Translations under genes and position numbers: made by a program
Part shown: positions 49,273 to 57,266 of the stretch, in pieces
Position numbering within the stretch: position 1 is the stretch's first letter
Layout of the letters: each line of letters begins with the position of its first letter
NCBI RefSeq assembly: GCF_043555985.1
Contig: NZ_JBIGIC010000008.1
Coordinates: forward strand, 1-64,000
Direction of reading: 5' to 3'
From: Pelomonas candidula
GTDB taxonomy: Bacteria; Pseudomonadota; Gammaproteobacteria; Burkholderiales; Burkholderiaceae_C
DNA length: 64,000 bases
Notes under the pieces: generated by a model
Database searches by the model: none
What the model saw: the letters and a program-made list of their open reading frames with translations, nothing else
What the model was told of the DNA's origin: nothing

Positions 49273-50111
49273 CAGAAGGTCCTGGCCACGGAACCCTGCA
49301 GGCCGCCATCGGTCGTTCGCTGCAGGCTCACAGACGTGTCGCCCTCCTGGGTCTTCTTGACCAGGTAGTTCAGCTGCACCATCAGCGTCGGCGTTCGGTT
49401 CACCGTGTATCCGTTCATCGCCAGCCGCGGGGCGAAGCCGAGGTCCACGCCGAGACCCGTATGGGTCTCGGTGATAGCCATAGACGGCAGCGCGAATGGC
49501 ACGACGCGGCGCACCAGGCCGTCCTCTGAGCGATTGAGAACGCTGCGATACCAGAGGCCTCCCACGACGCCGGCGTCGACCTTCACGGAGTCGACGTCGA
49601 GCACAGGCCACATGCGACCGGCGGCAAGCATGACGCTCGACGTGCCGTAGCTGTCGCGGACCCAGCTGAAGAGGAAGGTGTTGGAGTGGTCGTCCAACCG
49701 GCGGGTGTAGCGCAGCCCGAGCGCGGGGTTGTTCCCCTCCCAGCCGCGACGCTCTGCCGGCACGACCACGTCCTTGCAGCTGTAAGTGCTCAGGCGGTAA
49801 TAGATGTACGCGCCAGGCTTGCTGCCTGGCGCGTTGATGGCGCCAGGGATGGGGGTCGGCGAGTTGAAGGTGTTGCCCACGCCGTCGTCGACGGTGCCGC
49901 ACTGCCGGGTGGAGCTCGCCGGCTTTACGACCTCGCCGTCCGACGAGAAGTGGTGCGCGAAGGCCGGGCCCATGACCCTCCACTCCTCGGTATATCCTTG
50001 GTCAGCTTGCGCTCCAGCACACGCCAATGCACAAAGGACGAGCACAACTAGACTCCTCGCATTCTGGAGTCGCGCTTCGCCGATGAGTGAGACTGTTGTA
50101 TCACCAAGCAT
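49272..50111 (-). CDS. Secreted, probable outer-membrane protein, unknown
   Basis: 279 residues. A signal peptide (SLVVLVLCALACAGAQA) starts about residue 20. The mature part has many short alternating strands (GLRYTRRL, TFLFSWVRDSYG, LMVQLNYLVKK) suggesting a beta-barrel. No family recognised. The start at 50111 has no ribosome site; a GC-rich hairpin (GGCCGCACTGATGCGGCC, 50119-50136) lies in the leader. Confidence 0.6.
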   Translation of the reverse strand: MLGDTTVSLIGEARLQNARSLVVLVLCALACAGAQADQGYTEEWRVMGPAFAHHFSSDGEVVKPASSTRQCGTVDDGVGNTFNSPTPIPGAINAPGSKPGAYIYYRLSTYSCKDVVVPAERRGWEGNNPALGLRYTRRLDDHSNTFLFSWVRDSYGTSSVMLAAGRMWPVLDVDSVKVDAGVVGGLWYRSVLNRSEDGLVRRVVPFALPSMAITETHTGLGVDLGFAPRLAMNGYTVNRTPTLMVQLNYLVKKTQEGDTSVSLQRTTDGGLQGSVARTF

Positions 50112-50154
50112 TTTTAGATGGCCGCATCAGTGCGGCCCATGTTTGAATGAGTAC

Positions 50155-50183
50155 AGTGTATCACTTGCGCTGTGTCAGGTCAA
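50155..50183 (-). promoter_or_regulatory. Backbone promoter/operator site 12
   Basis: TTGACC, 17 nt, TACACT; perfect operator AGTGATACACT (50155-50165). A second, weaker GTGATACA half-site occurs near 50092. Confidence 0.8.
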
Positions 50184-50539
50184 GTCTTGTGGGAAGTAAA
50201 ACTCTTCGAGCATCAGCGCGCAACGGACTTCACAAGGGCTACATCGCGCCTTCTAAAATGCAGCGTCACGCTCAATTGCGCACCACCCTCCCGGGTGGTG
50301 TTGCAGGCTGGCAGAAGAGTGTTTTGCGGGCAAGCCGCTCCTTTGGTCCAGCCGCATGGTGTCAGGCGCAGCTCTCTCGCCCAACCCTCCTTGCCAGCTC
50401 GCCCAAGCCCGCAGGGCTTATGCGCGAAGCGCACTGCATTTCTTCCTAACCCAGCAACTGCTCGAGGCCTGGCCGCGCACCAGGCGCGGGAAGGCCGGTC
50501 GGCGCTACACGCCTCCGGCCGCTTTAGAGCTCCTCTTTA

Positions 50540-50700
50540 GGCTCAACGCCTTTCGTAGTGAACTCTTGGGGGCTACCGCCGGCACGCCCAGTGAATTCTT
50601 GGGGGTACCCATGGTCTCGTCCGGGCGGCGCCACCCCCAAGAATCTAGCGCTAGCGCGCCAAAGTTCTCGAGGAGCTATCGGCGAGATATCTCCGGGATA
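50540..50700. other. Candidate replication origin (iteron-like repeats)
   Basis: Two direct copies of GTGAA(C/T)TCTTGGGGG at 50558 and 50591, 33 bp apart, and an inverted copy near 50634. Next to them is a near-palindromic AT-richer stretch (CGAGATATCTCCGGGATATCGG, in two parts). It lies directly upstream of the replication genes. No gene is supported from 50184 to 50757; a hairpin CACCACCC...GGGTGGTG lies near 50281. Confidence 0.5.
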
Positions 50701-50707
50701 TCGGCGC

Positions 50708-50736
50708 TTGCATTCCGAATATCCAAGTGATACACT
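50708..50736 (+). promoter_or_regulatory. Backbone promoter/operator site 13 (replication operon)
   Basis: TTGCAT, 17 nt, TACACT; perfect operator AGTGATACACT (50726-50736). Confidence 0.8.
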
Positions 50737-50757
50737 GTGTGCACCTTGCAGCCTGAG

Positions 50758-50970
50758 ATGTACGACATGCCCAACCTGACCACAGACGCGACCTCGCAAG
50801 ACATCAAGCCGGTCTTGGTGCGCTTTCCGCTTTCGATGCACGAACGTGTGCAGCAGCACCAGGCACGCATGTCGACGTCGATGGGCGGCGCGCGCGTGAC
50901 TTTTCAACAAGCCGCGCTGCACCTGATGCAGTCGGGTGCCGACCTTCACGAGGAGCAGGCCCAGGCCTGA
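50758..50970 (+). CDS. Small RHH-like protein at start of replication operon
   Basis: 70 residues (67 if started at ATG 50767). IKPVLVRFPLSMHERVQQHQ plus VTFQQAALHLMQSG fits a strand-helix-helix ribbon-helix-helix protein. A candidate copy-number or regulon repressor. No strong ribosome site. 8 bp gap to the helicase gene. Confidence 0.6.
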   Translation: MYDMPNLTTDATSQDIKPVLVRFPLSMHERVQQHQARMSTSMGGARVTFQQAALHLMQSGADLHEEQAQA

Positions 50971-50978
50971 GCCGCAGC

Positions 50979-52538
50979 ATGAACACCCGCGTCCAACTTA
51001 TCGGCGCTCGTCGCCCTCAAGCCGCGCCTGCCTCGCCCTCCGTGGTCGTCGATTCCGCGCTCGTCGAGGTGGAGCGTCACCTGCTTGCTTGCATTATTCG
51101 CGACCACGACCTGGTCGATGCCCTGCCGGCGTTCGCCGAAGCCGACTTCCAAGGTGCGAGCCACCACGACGTGTACCGGACACTTGCTTCTGTCGTCTCT
51201 GAGGCCGAAGGAGCCATCTCGTTTTTGACGCTTGCAGCCACGATGGAGGCCCTCGGCCTGCCGTCAAAGACTGCGCGCGAGCTCGAAGCCGTTGCCACCG
51301 ACCCGAGCCAGGCAGCCGCCCAGGCCGACCTGTTGCTCAAGGCCTCTCGTCGCCGCCAGATTGCGGCCGCATCCGCGGCTCTCGCCCAGGACCCAGATAA
51401 CCAAGTGCTGGCCGCCGAGCTTGACCGCGTGCGCGAGCTGTCCTCTGGCGCCAAGGCCGTGATGACGTCCGAGGAAGCCGTCGACGACTTTCGTAACCGC
51501 CTGCAGAAGCGCCTCGATGGCGATGACCCGGCCGTGTCCACCGGCCTTGCTGACCTGGACGACATCCTCGCTGGCGGCCTTCGTGGCGGCCAGGTCGTGG
51601 TGCTGGCAGCGCGACCCGGCGAAGGCAAGAGTGCCCTCGCCCAGGGCATCGCTGAGCACGTCTCCAGGGATGGCAACGGCAAGACGGCGCTGTTCATTTC
51701 GCTGGAGATGCTGGCACACGAAATCACCGAGCGCCGCGTGGCAGCCGCCAGCCATGGCGCCGTGCCCCTTGAAGCGCTGCGCGCAGGCAAGCTCAGCGAC
51801 GAGCAACTGGCTCTGGTTGACGAGCTACTTCCGCAGCTGGGCGCCAGCCGCATGGAATTCCTGGCGTCGTACAGCGAGGACATCGACGGCATCGTCGCCA
51901 CGGTCAAAGGGCGCGCCAAGAAGGGCGACATCGGCCTGGTGGTGATGGACTACCTGCAGCTCATCGAGTCCGGCACGGGCAACGCCTCCGAGAACCGCGA
52001 GCAGCAGGTTGCCAAGGTGTGCCGTCGCATCAAGAAGCTCGCGCTGCTCCTTCAGGTGCCCATCCTGCTGCTGTCGCAGCTCAACCGCGAGGGCGAGAAG
52101 GGCGCAGTGCGCCGCCGCCCGCGCATGTCGGACCTTCGTGAATCGGGCTCGATTGAGCAGGACGCAGACGTCATCCTCTTTATCCACGACGACACGCCCG
52201 AAGAGATGCGCGCCGGCGCCGCGACGCTCGTGAAGACCATCATCGTCGAGAAGCAGCGAGCCGGCCGCAAAGGCGACGTCCAAGTCCTGTGGATTGGCGC
52301 CGAGTGCCGCTTCGCGAACCTGGCACAGGGACGCCTGCCATCGTCGGTGCAGCAGGCGCCTGTCGCGCCGAGCAAGCCCGCGCCGGCGGCGCCTGCCAAC
52401 CTGCGTCGTGTCCGCCAAATCGCGGCAGCGAACCACGGTGAGACCGATGGCATTCCGCCCGAGGTCCTGGCCGAGGTCGATGCCATCCGCTCGGCCTCCG
52501 TCGCCGCCGCGGCCGAAAGCCCGTTCGCTCAGTTCTAA
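50979..52538 (+). CDS. DnaB-like replicative helicase
   Basis: 519 residues. N-terminal DnaB domain (ALVEVERHLLACIIRDHDLV), RecA core with Walker A (ARPGEGKS) near residue 210, the SLEM motif (FISLEM), Walker B-type VVMDYLQLIES and the LSQLNR and RMSDLRESGSIEQDAD blocks typical of DnaB. A plasmid-borne DnaB is unusual and would make the plasmid less dependent on host helicase loading. The C-terminal tail is Ala/Pro-rich. Part of the operon with a Rep-like gene downstream. Confidence 0.9.
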   Translation: MNTRVQLIGARRPQAAPASPSVVVDSALVEVERHLLACIIRDHDLVDALPAFAEADFQGASHHDVYRTLASVVSEAEGAISFLTLAATMEALGLPSKTARELEAVATDPSQAAAQADLLLKASRRRQIAAASAALAQDPDNQVLAAELDRVRELSSGAKAVMTSEEAVDDFRNRLQKRLDGDDPAVSTGLADLDDILAGGLRGGQVVVLAARPGEGKSALAQGIAEHVSRDGNGKTALFISLEMLAHEITERRVAAASHGAVPLEALRAGKLSDEQLALVDELLPQLGASRMEFLASYSEDIDGIVATVKGRAKKGDIGLVVMDYLQLIESGTGNASENREQQVAKVCRRIKKLALLLQVPILLLSQLNREGEKGAVRRRPRMSDLRESGSIEQDADVILFIHDDTPEEMRAGAATLVKTIIVEKQRAGRKGDVQVLWIGAECRFANLAQGRLPSSVQQAPVAPSKPAPAAPANLRRVRQIAAANHGETDGIPPEVLAEVDAIRSASVAAAAESPFAQF

Positions 52539-52559
52539 CCGGCCCCGGGGTAAGCATCC

Positions 52560-53519
52560 ATGCAACAGCAACTATCCCTGCTCCCGGTGACCGAGTACGC
52601 GTACCCCGCCGACAGCCCGTTGATGAAGCGGATGCCGCTGGCCACCGCCTCCGAGGTTCGCTCGTCCGCCTTCCCGGCCTCGAACAACGTCGTGGTGCCC
52701 GGCAAGCGCGGCGTCCCCACCGCGGCCCAGGCACCCTATGAGTTTCGCGACGACGACGGCGGCCTGGTGCGCATGTGGGGTCCGCGTCGGGAGCGCCATC
52801 GCCGCTTCCTCGACTACATCCTGTTCATCGCCAAGCCGGTCGCCATCGCCGGCGGGAATCAGGGCTTCTTCATCGACCGCAAGGACGCCGCGCGTTGCGT
52901 GTTCGGCGACAAGCAGATGTACCTGCACATTGACAAGCTCGCCGTGGAGATGCAGCACATCCAGGTCCAGTACGTGCCGCCCGGCTTCAATGACGGCGTG
53001 GGCCAGGTGCAACCGCTTTGTGTCGACTACATGTCCGACTACCGCTTCGGCGTGGACAGCGCGAAGGACGGGCTCGACGCCGCGTTGACCCTCAAGGGCT
53101 ACGACGCGCGACAGTTCGAAGGTCTGGCCTTCGTCGCGCTGGGTGGCGTCTACCTGCGGCGATTCCTCTCCGACATCAGCCTGCGCTACCACCCAGCACT
53201 CGAAACCATCTATCAGATGGACGTCGTGGCCGCGAGCCTGGCTCGCTTTGCGCTGTCAAACGACTACCTGAGAGGACGCCCACTCAACGACGTCCTGGAC
53301 CTGCTCGGGGCTTCGAGTGGCAGCGCTCGCGACCGCACCGTCGCCGAGCTCAAGCACGGCAAGGACGCCGAACTGCTGGCCGAGCTGGGCATCGCAATCC
53401 GCCTTCACAATGGGCGCAACTGTGTGTTCTACGAGACCGCCCGGGATGACGTGAAAGTCATCAAATCACGCGGGCTCCACGGGGTGGCGAGCTCTCGCCG
53501 GAGTCTTGACAAGGCGTGA
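52560..53519 (+). CDS. Putative plasmid replication initiator (Rep-like)
   Basis: 319 residues. Central blocks RRFLDYILFIAKPVAIAGGN, AVEMQHIQVQYVPPGFND and a helical C-terminal part (YLRRFLSDISLRYHPALETI) give the feel of a winged-helix Rep protein, but the match is by appearance and context (directly after the DnaB-like gene and origin-like repeats). No catalytic motif for rolling-circle replication. Alternative: a helicase loader. Confidence 0.55.
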   Translation: MQQQLSLLPVTEYAYPADSPLMKRMPLATASEVRSSAFPASNNVVVPGKRGVPTAAQAPYEFRDDDGGLVRMWGPRRERHRRFLDYILFIAKPVAIAGGNQGFFIDRKDAARCVFGDKQMYLHIDKLAVEMQHIQVQYVPPGFNDGVGQVQPLCVDYMSDYRFGVDSAKDGLDAALTLKGYDARQFEGLAFVALGGVYLRRFLSDISLRYHPALETIYQMDVVAASLARFALSNDYLRGRPLNDVLDLLGASSGSARDRTVAELKHGKDAELLAELGIAIRLHNGRNCVFYETARDDVKVIKSRGLHGVASSRRSLDKA

Positions 53520-53534
53520 GCAAAGTGATACACT
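53506..53534 (+). promoter_or_regulatory. Backbone promoter/operator site 14 (integrase)
   Basis: TTGACA, 17 nt, TACACT; perfect operator AGTGATACACT (53524-53534). The best -35 of the set. Confidence 0.85.
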
Positions 53535-53576
53535 GTACCCATAATGCAAGTCACCGAACGCGGCACCGAGTAGAGC

Positions 53577-53975
53577 ATGGGAGCACGAGACACCTTCATC
53601 GGCATGCAGCCGCGTGGCCTCTCAGCTGAGGACGCCATGACGTATCTAGGGCTCAAACGCCGCGCGTTCGATGCCATCAAGAAGTCCCTGCCGTCGTTTC
53701 CATCTGGCACGTCACGCGTGTACGACCGCCACGACCTTGATGCGCTGTTTGAGCGCCTCAAGGCTGGAGAGCCAACAAGCGGTGAGGAAGAGGGCGTCAC
53801 TCCTGCGAGCCCAAAGCAACAACTGAACGACCGAACTAAGCAAGAGAAACCATGGGCCGCACGACGGGCATCTACCGCGACGAAGAAACCGGACGCTACT
53901 GGGTCGACAAACGCTATCGGAAGCGCCGCCTACGAGAGCATTTCGGCAGCTATCAAGAGGCGGAAGAGTGGCTGA
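53577..53975 (+). CDS. Excisionase-like HTH protein
   Basis: 132 residues. The start (LSAEDAMTYLGLKRRAFDAI, then TSRVYDRHDLDALFERLKA) is the MerR-like/AlpA-type winged helix of excisionases and small DNA-binding proteins. Its 3' 124 bp overlap the integrase in another frame, so the C-terminal tail is probably unstructured. Likely a directionality factor or repressor for the integrase. Confidence 0.6.
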   Translation: MGARDTFIGMQPRGLSAEDAMTYLGLKRRAFDAIKKSLPSFPSGTSRVYDRHDLDALFERLKAGEPTSGEEEGVTPASPKQQLNDRTKQEKPWAARRASTATKKPDATGSTNAIGSAAYESISAAIKRRKSG

Positions 53976-55039
53976 TTCTGCAACTTGAGAACCTGCGCCG
54001 GCAGACCCAGTTTGGGGAGCGGCCGAAGGTGACTTTCCGTGAGGCCGCGGCTAGGTTCTTGAAGGAGAAGCAGGAAGAAGGCAAGCGGTCCGTCGTTACC
54101 GACGTTCACCATCTCGACGCGCTCATGCCGTTCATCGGCAGCCTCTACATCGACAGGATTCATGACGGCACGCTGGACCCGTTTCGCGAAGCCCGACGCA
54201 AACAGGGCTGCAAGACCAAGACGATTAACGACGGCGTCTCGACAGTGCGCGCGGTCTTGAACAGGGCCTACAAGCTCTGGCGTGACGAAGTCACTGGCCT
54301 CAAGCTGTTGGAGCACGCCCCGTCGCTGGTCCTCAAGCCAGTGCTTGACCGGCGGCCGGCGAAGCATCTGACCTGGGCGCAGCAGGAGGAACTGCTAAAA
54401 GCGCTTCCAACGCACTTGAAGGAGATGGCACTGTTCGGGCTCAACACCGGCGCTCGAGACGACGTCATCTGCAGCCTTCAATGGGATTGGGAGCTCCCAA
54501 TCGAGGAGCTCGGCGTCTCGGTGTTCTTCGTGCCTCCGCAGCATGTGAAGGGAGAGGATGGCGAGGACAAGACCGCACAGGTCTTGTTCCTAAATTCCGC
54601 TGCTCAAGCAGTCATCGAGCGCCAGCGCGGCAAACACGAGAAGTATGTGTTCGTCTGGAGGCGGGAGCGAACCTCGACGAAGAAGAAGCACAAGCAGCCA
54701 CCGATGGCATATCAACCGGTGGAGACCATGAACAACACCGCGTGGCAAGGCGCCCGAGAGAGGGCAGGCCTGGGCGACTTGCACGTGCATGACCTCCGCC
54801 ACGTCGTGGCAACTCGCCTCCGAGAGCGTGGCGCAGCCGAACGCTCCATCGCCGACATCCTCTGGCACTCCCAGGGCACTATCACCGCTCACTACTCGGT
54901 CGCAACCATGGGCGAGTTGGTCCGTGCACTCGAGCTCATCAAGGATGACAAGGGTACGTTCGACAAGTCGGTGCTGACCCTTCGGGCCGAGCATCTGGCT
55001 CGCCGGCAAGCGCGAGGGGCCGTCAAAGCTACCCGTTGA
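53852..55039 (+). CDS. Tyrosine recombinase / integrase
   Basis: 395 residues. Arg-rich N-terminal arm-binding part (TGRYWVDKRYRKRRLREHFG), core-binding domain, and catalytic motifs: Arg in FGLNTGARDDVICSLQW, HDLRHVVATRL (H-x-x-R), a later H/W motif (ILWHSQGTITAHYS) with the catalytic Tyr in HYS. All residues for strand cleavage appear present. Probably handles plasmid integration or dimer resolution; no attachment site could be pinpointed. Confidence 0.85.
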   Translation: MGRTTGIYRDEETGRYWVDKRYRKRRLREHFGSYQEAEEWLILQLENLRRQTQFGERPKVTFREAAARFLKEKQEEGKRSVVTDVHHLDALMPFIGSLYIDRIHDGTLDPFREARRKQGCKTKTINDGVSTVRAVLNRAYKLWRDEVTGLKLLEHAPSLVLKPVLDRRPAKHLTWAQQEELLKALPTHLKEMALFGLNTGARDDVICSLQWDWELPIEELGVSVFFVPPQHVKGEDGEDKTAQVLFLNSAAQAVIERQRGKHEKYVFVWRRERTSTKKKHKQPPMAYQPVETMNNTAWQGARERAGLGDLHVHDLRHVVATRLRERGAAERSIADILWHSQGTITAHYSVATMGELVRALELIKDDKGTFDKSVLTLRAEHLARRQARGAVKATR

Positions 55040-55065
55040 ACCGACGGTGACACGCCGCTTTTGCC

Positions 55066-55374
55066 TTAGGCCTTCGAGAATGTCCTACGCCGCTTGACAA
55101 GGACCACTGGCGCCGGAGCTGGTCGCTGAACCGTATAGGGTCGCGACGCTGGGGCGCCGGCTCTTGCAACGGCGTGGCGCAGCTGGCTTCGGCTCAGCGC
55201 TGTAACGTGGTCTCCATTGACCTGGACGAAGTCGCCGTCCTGTGTGATGCCGAGGGCACCGGCCTGGGCGCCACGGCGAACGCTTCCTAGCAAGCGAACC
55301 GAGTCGTCGCCAGGGCGCGCGTAGGTGAATCTAGACCACTCCTGCTCGCCGAGCCGCACAACCCAATCCGCCAT
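55066..55374 (-). CDS. Hypothetical protein
   Basis: 102 residues from MADWVVRLGEQEWS; beta-rich start, then FVQVNGDHVTALSRSQLRHA and a basic tail (VVLVKRRRTFSKA). Weak ribosome site. Converges on the integrase 3' end. No family recognised. Confidence 0.5.
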   Translation of the reverse strand: MADWVVRLGEQEWSRFTYARPGDDSVRLLGSVRRGAQAGALGITQDGDFVQVNGDHVTALSRSQLRHAVARAGAPASRPYTVQRPAPAPVVLVKRRRTFSKA

Positions 55375-55488
55375 ACCGACCTGCAATCCGCTGCCTTGTT
55401 GCTGCCAGCCCGCATTTTCACATCGCCCTACATCGAGCAAGCGTTGGAAGCAGTATGGGCCGCAAGGCGGGCCCGGGGGCTTGCTGCG

Positions 55489-55818
55489 CTACAACCAAGC
55501 CCAGACCCTGCGTAGCCAAGCCGGAGCACGGCGAGGTGGACGATAGTTCTGGCGAAGCGCCTCTCGCACAATGGACCTCCACGATGTTGACGGCGGCCGA
55601 TGTGGGGCGACCGAGCTGATGTAGTCGACGCAGCCGCCGTTCACGTAGGCGACACCGTCGACCCTCGATAAATATCGAATCGAACCGGTTCGACCATTCG
55701 TACCGCAGGACTCCTCCAGTTGCCAGCTTCCAGAGCGCCCTGCGAAGAGTCTTCGCTCGAGCGTGTCATTTCGGGGGGCGCGCAAGCACTCATGCGCGCC
55801 GGAGGACTGTACATGCAT
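55489..55818 (-). CDS. Possible small gene, doubtful
   Basis: 109 residues from MHVQSSGAHECLRAP. A TGGACA-16-TATACT promoter (55821-55848) would put transcription start almost on this ATG. Composition is Arg/Ser-rich and not strongly protein-like; the frame extends back to 55986 over the SIR2 start. The stretch 55375-55947 may simply be the SIR2 upstream region. Confidence 0.3.
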   Translation of the reverse strand: MHVQSSGAHECLRAPRNDTLERRLFAGRSGSWQLEESCGTNGRTGSIRYLSRVDGVAYVNGGCVDYISSVAPHRPPSTSWRSIVREALRQNYRPPRRAPAWLRRVWAWL

Positions 55819-55947
55819 CCAGTATATATCGGCCACGTCCGATGTCCAGCCCGGGTGTCGAGGGCTCGAAGGGGCGCATTCGAGGCGATGGTGGCCCTGT
55901 GGTCCAAGCTTTAGACTGCGCGCAAAGCCAATTCCCAGGGAGGCACG

Positions 55948-57255
55948 ATGGACTGGAAGAAGCACACCTACCGTGCCGGCAGCCATTCAGACGCGAGGGA
56001 CGACCTTCCCGATGGCGAGGAACTCGACAAGTTCGTAGCCAGGGCGCGGAAGGGAATCGAGCCGTGGCTGTCAGCCGTGTTCCAGGCGGAGCACCTCAAC
56101 TTGCTCGTTGGCAGCGGTCTCACCATCGCGGTCGGCCACATGGCCGGAGCCTCGGCAACGGGGATGTCGAAGGTGACCTTCGGCACAGCTCATGACCCCG
56201 CCATCGACGCGCACGCGGACGCCGCTGCGGCGGTCATGAAGCGCGGAGGCGCCAACATCGAGGACCAGTTTCGGAGCGCACTGGCTGTCATCGGTGGGCT
56301 TGAGGTGACCGACCCGGCTGGGGCAGACGCCTTGAAGAATGCCGTCGACGCGCAGTTGACCCTCTTTCTGAAGTCGCTCCTCGAGACCGAGCGTGGCATC
56401 GTCGCCGCGACGGATGCGGAAGCAAGACAAAGCGCCTTGTCGGCGCTGCAGTCTTTCCTCCTGAGTTTCGCGAGCCGAGCGGCATCGAGGGAGCGACTGC
56501 ACATCTTCACGACCAACTACGACCGACTCATCGAACATGGCTGTGACCTTGCCGGCCTGCGGAGCATCGACCGCTTTGTCGGTGCGCTCAACCCCGTATT
56601 CCGTGCGAGTCGCGTTGAGGTCGACGTGCACTACAACCCTCCCGGGATTCGAGGGGAGCCCCGGTACATGGAAGGCGTCGTGCGGCTCACGAAGCTCCAC
56701 GGCTCTCTCGACTGGTGCTTCGACAAGAGTGCCCGCCAAATCGTGCGGAAGGGCATACCGTTTGGCGCGCTTGACGGGCATAGCGAAATGCCCGTCAGGC
56801 CGATTGACACGGTGATGATTTATCCGAACCCGGCCAAGGACGTCGAGACGACGCAGTACCCTTACGCTGAGCTCTTCCGGGACTTTGCCGCGGCGGTGTG
56901 CAGGCCCAACGCTGTCGTCGTAGCGTACGGGTACGGTTTCGGTGACGACCACGTCAATCGCGTGCTGCTCGACATGCTGACCATTCCGTCGACGCACATG
57001 GTCATCATCGCTCACAGCGCGAGCGACCGGGTGAAGGCGTTCTGCGCAAACGTCAGGGACGCCCAGGTCACCCTGCTGATTGGGCCTCACTTCGGTGACC
57101 TGTCCGCCCTCGTTGAGCACTACCTCCCTAAGCCCGCGCTGGACTACATCACCGGCCGGATGACTGAGCTTCTGAAGAGACGTCCTTTCGATGGTGCGCC
57201 GGGAGCAGCCGACGGAGGGGGAGTACCTCCTGCCTCTCCGGTTGACCCGTTCTGA
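55948..57255 (+). CDS. SIR2-domain protein of SIR2-HerA defence system
   Basis: 435 residues. NAD-binding motifs of the SIR2 fold: LLVGSGLT near 52, FTTNYDRLIE near 187, KLHGSLDW near 248 and VAYGYGFGDDH near 327. In SIR2-HerA (Nezha) systems the SIR2 subunit degrades NAD when phage is sensed and assembles with the HerA hexamer. The start at 55948 has GGGAGG. It lies 11 bp ahead of the HerA gene. Assignment rests on motifs plus neighbour. Confidence 0.85.
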   Translation: MDWKKHTYRAGSHSDARDDLPDGEELDKFVARARKGIEPWLSAVFQAEHLNLLVGSGLTIAVGHMAGASATGMSKVTFGTAHDPAIDAHADAAAAVMKRGGANIEDQFRSALAVIGGLEVTDPAGADALKNAVDAQLTLFLKSLLETERGIVAATDAEARQSALSALQSFLLSFASRAASRERLHIFTTNYDRLIEHGCDLAGLRSIDRFVGALNPVFRASRVEVDVHYNPPGIRGEPRYMEGVVRLTKLHGSLDWCFDKSARQIVRKGIPFGALDGHSEMPVRPIDTVMIYPNPAKDVETTQYPYAELFRDFAAAVCRPNAVVVAYGYGFGDDHVNRVLLDMLTIPSTHMVIIAHSASDRVKAFCANVRDAQVTLLIGPHFGDLSALVEHYLPKPALDYITGRMTELLKRRPFDGAPGAADGGGVPPASPVDPF

Positions 57256-57266
57256 CAGGAAGACCA

